Source: Ichthyophthirius multifiliis
Taxonomy: Eukaryota > Ciliophora > Oligohymenophorea > Hymenostomatida
DNA: 64,000 nt
Reading direction: 5' to 3'
NCBI RefSeq assembly: GCF_000220395.1
Contig: NW_004086103.1
Coordinates: 1-64,000, forward strand
Shown here: positions 53,714-64,000 of the stretch, in pieces
Position numbering within the stretch: position 1 is the stretch's first letter
How the letters are laid out: every line of letters starts with the position of its first letter
Made by a program: the position numbers and the translations under genes
The notes under the pieces: generated by a model
Database searches by the model: none
Told to the model about the DNA's origin: nothing
The model's input: only the letters and a program-made list of their open reading frames with translations

Positions 53714-56700
53714 ATGAAACAAGAATAATAAATATTTTAATAAGAATAAATATCTATTATATCTATAAATGAAAATAAATCTTTTTACTTCAATTAAGAT
53801 TCATTCGAAATTCAAAATAAATTAGATATGTTAATATAAAACTAAAAAAACATTACATTTCTTTTAAATTCTTCAGATTTTATTTAATAGTTAAAAAGTC
53901 TTCTATTTTCCTTAAGAGATTAATATGCCAATAATAATGAAAATGGAGAATATTTATGGTTTGTACAAATGATTAAATGTCAATTAATCTAAAACATTAT
54001 ATTAATTAATTAAAATTAAAGTCAATAAGCATTAGAGTTTTTATTGAATTTGAATTAATAAATAAAGATTAAAAAGTCTTTAGAATTATAATTGGAATAA
54101 AGTAATGAAATTTATATAAAATTTTTATTCTAAATATGCTAGTTACATATAAATATAAATTAAATTGAATAAATAGAAGAATATGCACTAAAATGTGTAA
54201 ATATTTTAACAAAAAAAACATCGGAAAACAATTAAATTAAACTTTGGTATTCATGTGATAAAAACATTTAAATGACTTTACTTTGTTATAAATATTTAAT
54301 ATAAATTTATAATAAAACTTAGCCTTAAAAATGTCAGTTTATGCAAAATAATTATTTAAGACTTCAAAAACAGTTTAAAAACTAAAATGAAATAAATTTT
54401 AATGATAAATATTTTTTTCCAAAGATTTTATAAAAAATAAAAAATAAAAAAATGGTTTTTCAAAAATAAAATAATTTTAAGAAATATAAAAAACTTGCGA
54501 AGATAGTACAAATGTTAAAAATGTAATATTTACAAAATATAATAATAATTTTTTCGAATAAGAAACGGATACATAATATACCAATACAAATTAATAAATT
54601 AAATCTCAGTCATTGAATTAATAAAACATTAATAAAGATTAGTATAAGACACCAACTTTTATAAGAAGAATAATATTTAAGCATTAAGACTAAGCAAATA
54701 AGAGAATAACATCGGAAAATAAAAATTCGGACTCGAATTCGAATTTCAGAAAAAAGAAATTATAAAAAGTATTTAATTTCTATTTTAATCATAAAGAATA
54801 AAAAAAAAAAAAAAATTTTAAAGAATAATTTAATTCAAGTTTATTTTCTGATGCTTAGAATTTATAATTAAGGACGGAATTTAGTAATAATACTTAATCT
54901 TCAAAACGTGAGTTTGACTTTTAAAATGCATTAATAAATAAATAACCAATAGGAGGAGGATTTATGAATATTTAATAAAAATAAATAGATTTGATTTAAT
55001 AAAATATAGATTTGAAAAAAGTCCTATAGAAATAAATTAAAATGAAAATGATTGATAAAAATTATGGAATGGAAAAAAATAAAATAGCAAAATGTAAATA
55101 AGTAAAGGAATATATTGAAGAAATAAAAAACACTTTTAAAAATAATTAAAATAAATATAATTTAGAATAATTTTAAAACAATGTTATTATTGAAGATTTT
55201 ATTTTAAAAAGGCCATAAAATATAAATGAAATAAGTTTATAAAATTAAAATAAAAGTAATTAAAAAAGCTAATAAATAAAATTATAAAAATAATAAGAGT
55301 GTAATAATTAAATAAATTAAAATAAATAATAAAATTTAAAATTAGAATAAGATAATAATAATAATAATGAAAAAAAATAACAAATTATTAATAGAAATAT
55401 TGCATAAACCAAAATAAAAGCATTTAAATAAAAGATTATATAATCATAAAAAACATAAAAAAACTAATTATATAAAAAAAATCATTAAAATTTGTAAATT
55501 TAATAATAATAAGTATAACTTTAATAAAAATCATAATAGTAGTAAATATAAATAAATTAATAATAACAATTATAAATCTTATAATACTAATAGAATTAAA
55601 ATAATATATAAATGTTAGAACATAATAATAATCATAAAAACGAATTAGGTTCAATTTAAAATAATAAAAAATTAGTTGTTTTTTAAGAAAATTCTATAAA
55701 TGACTTTATTTTAAATAATAAACCAGATTAAAAGCATAAAAGTGTAATGTATGTAACAAATAACAACAATGTTGTTAACTAAAAACCTTTTTTTAAAAGA
55801 TAATCTTTTCATATAAATACAATAATTGATGATATAGATACTATAAGTACTATAAGAAATAAAAATTAATCGTATAATAAAACAAATAATTAATATACAA
55901 TAAATAATATTACTAGCTCTAGTATTAATAACAATTAAAACAATTCTAAAATTACTTCTTTAAATTAGATTTCTTAATAATAATTGTTAAGTTTTACAGA
56001 ATTAAAGCAAACAAAATAGAATTTTATATTTAAAAAATCTTACACAAATTTAACTGATGACTATTATAATAAATATGATAAAATTAATTTATTTAAGGTA
56101 AGATTATTAAAATAAATACATATAGTATTATATTTAAATAAAAAAAATATAGAAAAAACAAGAAATCTAAATTTATGATAGATATTTAAAAGCCGTAATT
56201 GTAATATAGAACTTTTGGAGAAAGTACAAATTAAAAATAAAATAAAATATTATTAAATAATTTTAATATAATTGAAAATAAACAGAAAGTAATAAAAAAG
56301 ACTTAGAAATTAATTTAATTATTAATAATCTAAAAGTAATAAAATTATATAAAAACTAATAAATTTCTTTTATAATATAAATAATTAGTATCTAGTTTTT
56401 TTGATAATGTAAAATATAATAAATTAAGCTTAGAAAAGTATAATAAGATTTAAAATATAAATAGTGAATTATAAAAATCAGAAAAATGCATAGATAATGA
56501 TAATCCTTTAAAATAAGGTGTATATAAAATTACAATATAAAATTTATCAAATAAACCAGTGTATTTATTTTAAGAAAAAACAGAATTAATTAAAAATAAA
56601 ATTCATAGTTTATAAAACATGAAGTTTATTCCTATATCATATTTTAAGTTAATTTTTATATTTATATAAAAATTAATTTTTATATAAATATAGAGTTTTA

Positions 56701-59700
56701 CATTTAAAATAAAACATCATAAACTCATTAGTGAAAATTAATCTATAAAATATAATAATTAGTTAATAATAAAATTTACTTTATAAAATTGATCTAATGA
56801 TTTAATTACATGTTTAATATAATTAAGTTTTTTATATTCCTTTATAATTATTTAATATTGACTTAAATTAATAAAATTTACTTGAAATAAAAACATAAAA
56901 CTAATTTTTAAATTTTGCTATTTAACTTTATCTGCAATAGCAAAAATTGGATAGTATATTTAATAAGTATAAAAAGGATTTTTTTTAATAAATAATAATT
57001 AATTTGTAATAAGCTTAAATTTCAAATACTGAATTAGAATTTTAAGAAAGTTCTTTTTAATTAACTGCTTTTTATTTAATGACATTTTATAAATATTCAA
57101 AATAGATAAATGGAAATGTTTTAAAACCTTTAAATATAAATGATAAAGAAAATTTAGAAGAATATATTCAAAATAGACAAAACATAAAAAATTATAAAAG
57201 ATAATAATTAATAATCTAAAAAAGAAAAAAGAAAAAGAAAAATGAAATAAAATTAATAAAAATAGTAATTATAAATTTAAATATTTAATTATATTATTAT
57301 ATATAATAATAGGAAAATCAAATATAATATCTTTTAGATACGACTAACTAAAATAATATTAAATTTAAAAAGAAAAAAAAAGAATATATATAGATAGTTA
57401 AAAATTAATCCTTTTTAGAAAAATCATATACTTTTTTAAGGATTTTTAAAAAAATAACACATATTCCTTATGTGTTAAGTTAAAATAAATTTTGAAAAAG
57501 AATCATAATAATATTTAACCTAAAATAGTTTATATAAAAGTTCAAAGTAAATTAAAATATATAAAAATAAAAAAGAAATTTGATTTAAAAATAAAAAGAA
57601 TAATAATATAACTTTAAATCTTTAATGATGTATAATCTAATTGGAATAGTATTATAAATTTAACCTTTAAATAATTCTAAAGATGGATTTTAGGATAAGA
57701 AAGTTTTTAATTTAAAACATTTTATAAAAATGTTGGGTTTACAAAATATTAAATTGAATAAATTTATAAAAATATAAATAAATTAATATTTTTCAAAAAT
57801 TCTTAAGCTTAAATACTCTTTTATTAAACTGAATCTTATTCTAAAGAAAAAAATATTTTTAATAGAAATAAATCTTATGTAAAAAATTATATAATTTAGA
57901 ACCAAATTTATTTTGAAAAAAGTTTAAAAGAATTGTTTAATATAATTTAAATATAAAATAATAATATAGAAAATATATTTTATGAATAATAAATTTCAAA
58001 AGAATAGAAAAGATAAGAAAGATTATAAAAATTTATTTCAAAATAATTTGAAGAAAATAATTTTTTAAGTAATAATTTAATTAAAAACAGTTTTAAAATC
58101 TAAAAGAATAATTAATTTTAGATTAAATAAATAGATAATTTGTTATAAAATGAAGCTTTTTTATGCTATATAGAAAATATATATTCAAATAGTTTAAATT
58201 ACAATAAAAATATATTGAGACTAAAAGATTATAATACAATATATTCTTCTAAACTAGAAAATCAAAACAAATATATATTTACAAATAAAAATAAAATAAA
58301 AATAATATAAATTAATAATAATGAATTATAATTAGTTATATTTAATAACAAAATTGACTAAACAAAATAAATTTCTAAAATATAAATAAACTGCGAATAA
58401 TCAATATAGAAAATAAAAAATGCTTTATATTTTTAAACTGAATTAAACGATGAATAATAAAAATATATGCAATCATTTTTAATAAATAAGTTATTTTAAA
58501 CTAAAAATAAAATGAATTGCTTTACTTTATAAATTTTGCCTTTTTTTAAAAAAATATAAAATTATGATAAAATAAATAATAATTAAATTACTAATAATTA
58601 TTTGGTATAATTTAATGATAAATTTAATTTATTAATGGAAAGATTAAAATATAATAACATTTCATAATAGCTAGAAAAATAAGACTATGACTAATTATCA
58701 GTATATATAAAACTATTACTTATAAATTAACATTTAGATGTATATTCAGAACAAGAAAAAATAAAAAATATATATTTTGAAACTATTATTGTTAAATTTT
58801 TTAACAAAATTAATTTAGAGAAATATGTAATAGAAGCGATTTGTTATAGAACAAAAATTAAGAATAATTTGATGCCAACACTTTATATATTATATACATT
58901 TTAGCCTATAAATAAATAAAAAACTTAATTAAATAAATTATTAATAAATATTTGCGATATATAAGGAATTTTAGGGGATAAATATGATTTTAATTATTGT
59001 TTTTCCAAAAAAGCTATATTAAAAATTAGTTAAAAAATATTCCAAAAATTAGTAAAAGTTAATTCTAATTCATACTTTACTTTTAAAATACCTCTCAAAA
59101 AAATTTATCTTTAATTAAAATATGAATATAGATATACTATGCTATAGAACTAATATGAATCAAATGTAAAATAATATTAAAATATATTTTTATATAAAAT
59201 ATAGACTTAATACAAACTTTAATAATATTCTTAGATATATAATTTGGGATATATGAGTTGTTTTAATATTAATTAAATGTATGATTAAGTAATTACTAAA
59301 GTGATATGTATAATTAATAAAACATATTGTATTGCAATAATAAAATATTACTTTTAATTTGATTTTTATTAAATTATATTGTATTTTCCACTTTATACAA
59401 GAAAATACTCAATTCATATGCATTTTTAAGAATTTGTTAAATTTAAAAAAGAATTCATTAATGAAATTGTTTCTTTTAGATTTTAGGGTTAATAATAATA
59501 AAATGAAAATAATTAAAGTTAAATTTAATACTTTCAAGACGTGATAAAATAAAATAACTTAGATAATAGTCATTAGATAGTAATTAATATTTTTATTTTA
59601 TTTTTTTCTAATTTTTCATGCATTTTTAAATAATTTTAGGTTTGGTAAAATTTGATTAAAAATTTTTAAATAATTTTTGATTGTAAAGGCCAACTTATCT

Positions 59701-60686
59701 TTTAACTAGATAATTATAAGAATATTTTAAATGAATAAATATATATATAAGATATCAGTATACCTGGGAATGATAATATTTTATTATAAATATTTATATA
59801 AAGTGAAAAATAATAAGTAAAAAATCAAATTACAGAAAATAAACTCATAAATTATTCAGAATCAAATTAATATAATCTACTTATTAGTCTAAGCTTTTAT
59901 AAAAAACTTAATTAGTATAAAGAAAAAATAAATTTAAGAAATTTATTATACACCTATTATTCAGAAAATAATGACATTTTATTAAAAGAGTTAAAATTAG
60001 TTTATGGAAATAAAAAATAAATAATAAATAATGATTATTAAAGTCTATATTAAGCAAACTATATTAATTAAATAAATTTGCCTTAATATGTAAAATAAAT
60101 AGAAGATAAATACTATGTAATTTTCGAAAATAATAAATAAATAAGTTTAGATAATATCCTTAATAGTTTAGATTTTTCTTATTGTTAAATACAAATTATA
60201 TTAAAAAATTTAGCATTAAAGATATAAAATAATTACTAATAACTATTCTTAAATTAAAATAATTTTCAAAGAAAATAAACAAATATATAAATAAATATGT
60301 AAAATTTATTAAATTAAGATGTAATTAAATAATCGGAAATAAATAAAGAAAAAATGAAAATAAATTCAAAATTTAATATCAATAAAATTATTAAATTTTA
60401 AAATAATAAATATATATTACTTTTTAGAAAACTATTTACGAGAAAACCTTTGTAGATTCTGTGTATTATATATTAACCTTAATAATATAATATCATTTTC
60501 ACTATTTAAAATAATTACAATTGTAAATATATTAAGAAAAAATACAATTTGAATTAAATAGAATATTCAGTCCCTAATGTTAAATAAATGATAAGTAATA
60601 ATTTATATAATTAATTAGGAGAAAGATTATTTTTATAGTACAAAAATAGACTTTTATTAATATCTTATAAAGAGTTAAGTGATTGA
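53714..60686 (+). CDS. Large IQ-motif protein
   Basis: Very long Lys/Asn/Gln-rich gene running from ATG 53,714 to TGA 60,684-60,686. An IQ calmodulin-binding motif follows a 55-bp intron (56,098-56,152): YLKAVIVIQNFWRKYKLK, matching IQxxxRxxxxR/K. From about 58,140 to 60,686 the reading is continuous across introns 59,166-59,204 and 59,541-59,639. It gives pieces like EAFLCYIENIYSNSLNYN, IYFETIIVKFFNKINLEKY, NLLMERLKYNNISQQLE, and SVPNVKQMISNNLYNQLGER. Several strand-like hydrophobic repeats there resemble other ciliate IQ-protein tails. The reading frame changes near 54,400-54,560 and the exons between about 56,250 and 58,100 are not fully resolved, so two adjacent genes are possible. The standard frame at 59,359-59,544 is a shadow. 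Probably cytoskeletal, but that is a guess. Confidence 0.6.
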
Positions 60687-61522
60687 AAGATATCATAAAA
60701 ATATATTTTAAAAATAAAACTAATGTAAAATTATATAACTCTATTTATACTGATATATTATAATATTAATATAGTTTTATTTTAATTGTTTTTAATAATT
60801 ATATTATAAATAATTATATTTTTTTTATTTTTTTCTAAAAATATTGATATAAGTAATAAATAAATACACAATCAAAGGAAATATTAACATAAATTAATAT
60901 TAAAATAATAATTAAAACAAAACAAAACAAAAATTGTACTTTTTAAAAAATTAAGTATATTAATTATAAGTTATATTCAAACAAAATAAATTATTTAAAA
61001 ATTAGTTATAATTATACACTATTAGTAAGTAAAAATATATAATTAATATTTGAAAACAAATTAAAAAAAACCATTTTATTTTTATTGATAATTCGAAAAT
61101 AAATAAAAAATATCATTATATATTAAATTTAATATTTAAATAAAAGTTATATAATAAAAATTAATTTTAGATAATTATTTTTTTATAAATATATTAAAAA
61201 AAGTATTTATTAAAATAAAAATTATTCAAAAGCTATTAGATGAATATTCAAATTTTACAACAATAATTAAGGGTCAAATAATATTAATAATTTTTATAAA
61301 TTAACACATATTTTAAATAAAAAAATGTATTTAATTTATAGTTTATTTAAATTAATTTTTTATATAAAATTATTTTAAAATATGAATATGTAAAATTATA
61401 ATATATAATAAACACATATATTAATTTATATTTAATAATTATCATATTATTATTTCTTCTTTCTTAATATTATTTCAAATTCCAATTATAATAATTATAT
61501 CGAAAATCTTATTATAGATCAT
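60687..61522. other. Convergent AT-rich spacer
   Basis: Between the 3' end of the IQ gene and the 3' end of the next minus-strand gene. A/T runs only; no gene seen. Confidence 0.5.
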
Positions 61523-62620
61523 TCATTACTTATTTTTTTTTATATATATTTTTAAACTTTATGAACATATTAATATCCTATACAGTTGTTGTAATTTGCC
61601 ATATTTAATTATTTTTCTTATAGTATTATTAACTATAAATTATATAAAAGCCTTAATTAATTTAGCACGTTGAATTTTTTTTTATTGAGCTGTTAACTAT
61701 ACTTGAATTTCAATATTTAAAATTTCTAAAGGCATTTTACGATTCTCTTGCGTTTTCTAGAAATGAAGTTATTATTTATTTTCTAAAATAAAATATTATA
61801 ATGTTAATGAATAAAATAATAACCTTAAGAATTATTTACTTTATAATTTTAAAATGAGATTATTTTTTTAAATTAATAACTCTATATATGGAAGTTTTTA
61901 TATAGTATTTTTAAAATATAGTAATATATCAGCATTCTATTCAAATTATGGAATATTAAAAGTATTTTTTAATTTATTTATTTGGTCTCTTTTTTTCTAA
62001 CTAATAATTTATATAAGAAATAACTTTATTTTAAGGGACATTATTCTATTCTATAATGTGTTTTAATGTCTAACATTTAAATAGTTGACTAAATTTTAAA
62101 TATATAGCCATATATTCAGTTTATATAAAGGATTATGATAGTTTTATAAATCTTATTGTTATTAGAGATATATTGCTCAAGTTTTCAGATTCAATATTAC
62201 TATTTATTTGATTAATTAATGTTTTATAGTTAAAACATTAGTGCTGTATTTAGGGTAATTATAGTGCCTTTTAACAATCTAAATTCAGTTGTTTTATAAT
62301 TTATTGTTTTATTATCATGAGATTATTAAAATGAAATATGTTATTTTTAAGTTTTTGGTTTTTTATTTTAAAGTTGAATTTATAAAATAAAATAATATAA
62401 ATTAAGTTATTTAATATTTATTGTTTTAAGATTATATTAGATTTTTAATCTACAAAAAGATACAAGATAATATATATTTAGTAAATCTTATGTCTATAAT
62501 TTAATTTTTCTAAATTATAATAATTGATTTATTATAATATATAAAATTATATTCTTTATATAGTATCTATTTATATAATAAACATTGTTCTAGAGTTTTT
62601 CTAATTAATAAATATTTTTT
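61523..62620 (-). CDS. Unrecognised minus-strand gene
   Basis: Several long, compositionally convincing exons on the minus strand ending at TGA 61,523-61,525. From high to low: KTLEQCLLYKQILYKEYNF (about 62,590-62,540); a stretch open from about 62,490 to 62,000 containing LDCQKALQLPQIQHQC, SENLSNISLITIRFIKLSQ and YLKFSQLFKCQTLKHIIEQ; NIPQFEQNADILLYFKNT (about 61,960-61,910); and, after an intron near 61,790-61,825, KMPLEILNIEIQVQLTAQ and IVNNTIRKIIKYGKLQQLY. Mostly helical, with a hydrophobic segment near the start. Exon joints are not all in phase in my reading, so limits are approximate. No family recognised. Confidence 0.5.
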
Positions 62621-63717
62621 TGATTTTTTGTATATAATTATAATTAATTAAATATTAAAATATATAAATTAAAAAATATTTAGATATTTAATAAAGAAAT
62701 ATTTATTACATATATATTTTTCAGAATTAATAAATATTTGTTTTATTTATAAATAAAAGTAATTTAAAATATGTTTAATTTTATAGGAATAAATTTAAAT
62801 ATTTATTAAATAAATCATTTATATTATTATATATCTTAGTTCTTTTATTTATTATTTAATTAAATAAATTATTTATCTTATGTTTTTATATATTAAATTT
62901 TTTTTTAAATTATATTTCTGTTTGTATTATATATAAATAAAAGACAAAATTATTTTAAAAACAATATAGTAATTAAAAAATAAAAATATATCTTATAAGA
63001 AAATGCATTTAATAATTACTTTATATATTACTAGAACTACTATATGTAATTTAAAATATATAAATGTCACCGAACTTATATTTTAAAAATACTAATTTTC
63101 TTTAAATTAGTAAATTAAAATTTCTATAAAAAAAAAACAACAATATATTTAAATAAAATTCATATTAATACATATTTAAAAAATTCAATAAAATATATAA
63201 TATATCTTATTTAATATATTATTTTTTATAATTAATATACTTAAAATATTATTTTATTTTGGTTTTACAATTTTTTTTTTTTATCTTTTATATATATATA
63301 TATAAATTAATAGAATGATATTTTATTTAAAAGAATAATAATATAATATTCAATATTAAATAAAACACAATTATTTAATAAAAAAAAGTTGTGCTTTTTA
63401 TATAGATTTATTTATTGATATTATAAATAAATTATTAAAAAAAATTTTTATTTTTAATTGAAATAATGGAAAAAGTTCTTTCTTTCATATTGAATTTATA
63501 ATTTAATTATTAATTATCCATATAAAAAGAAATAATATATAAAATATTAATAATAAATAAATAATAATATATATAATTAAATATCCTATAATTTTAGATA
63601 TATTTATTAATATTTCACAAAATTAATTTTTTATTATTTTTATATTTAATTAATTATAAATTATTAAATAAAAATAAAATAAATTTTTTTTTTTAATAAA
63701 ATTAGTAATTAATAAAT
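62621..63717. other. Divergent AT-rich intergenic region
   Basis: No gene seen. T-rich and TATA runs (63,268-63,305). Should contain the promoters of the minus-strand gene to the left and the Kelch gene to the right. Confidence 0.5.
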
Positions 63718-64000
63718 ATGCTAACTAAAGCTTAAACTAATAAATCTATATTGTCAAAAAGTATTTAATAAAAAGTACAAGATCAAATAATAGATATAAA
63801 GTCAAAAGTAGCGGACGAAAGTTTTTTAAACCTACATAATTAATAATAAAAATTAGATACTAAATGGAATGAAATAACAATAAATGGAAAAAATATATGC
63901 CGTAGAAGTTATCATTCAGCAGTAATTATTCAAGATAGGTTTTTTTTATTTTCCAAAAAAAAAGCTAAAAAAAAAAGGATGTATGTTTATGGAGGATATG
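63718..64000 (+). CDS. Kelch-repeat protein, 5' part (cut by window end)
   Basis: ATG at 63,718 begins MLTKAQTNKSILSKSIQQK. A short helical leader precedes WNEITINGKNICRRSYHS and, after a 39-bp intron (63,939-63,977), RMYVYGGY. The pattern RRSYHSAVI...MYVYGGY is the start of a Kelch blade (R-x-x-H-x-x-V..., then YVxGG). The rest of the propeller lies beyond the window. Such proteins are usually interaction scaffolds. The intron acceptor is an A-rich AAAAAAG. Confidence 0.75.

Overview
This window looks like macronuclear DNA of a hymenostome ciliate. It is extremely AT-rich. Convincing genes stay open only if TAA and TAG are read as glutamine and TGA is the sole stop. Introns are short (about 38-115 bp, often near 41) with GT...AG ends. 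The composition and code fit Ichthyophthirius multifiliis best, but the species is an inference. Standard-code ORFs badly under-call this sequence; nearly every gene below was read with the ciliate code.

Left part (1-22,000): a diverged large duplication. A block holding a MATE efflux carrier, a decayed transporter-like stretch and an MFS sugar-transporter-type gene occurs at 1-6,200 and again at about 16,640-22,000. In the left copy the MATE frame is open and the MFS gene is ruined. In the right copy the MFS gene is open (506 aa) and the MATE gene has one frame break. Tc1/mariner-like transposase scraps lie between the two transporters in both copies. Between the copies sits a long REJ/GPS-type cysteine-rich membrane protein gene (7,290-13,185) with several frame breaks, then a gap of Ns (15,665-15,983).

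Middle part (22,000-45,000): ordinary, densely spliced housekeeping and regulatory genes. They are APC10/DOC1, a TPR-RING protein (minus strand), an SRPK-type kinase, a 51-aa three-exon gene (minus), tRNA-Ala(AGC) (minus), a CCCH zinc-finger protein, an eIF4E-family protein of the 4EHP-like type, an A/B-type cyclin, a nine-exon calcium-dependent protein kinase (minus), and a kinesin. Several belong to cell-cycle or translation control, but nothing shows that they are co-regulated.

Right part (45,000-64,000): an intronless kinase/B-box/coiled-coil/WD40 gene faces, tail to tail, a B-box Asn/Gln-rich repeat gene on the minus strand. A roughly 7-kb IQ-motif gene, an unrecognised minus-strand gene and the start of a Kelch-repeat gene follow. 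Intergenic stretches are almost pure A/T with simple repeats. No rRNA, CRISPR array or virus-like element was seen.
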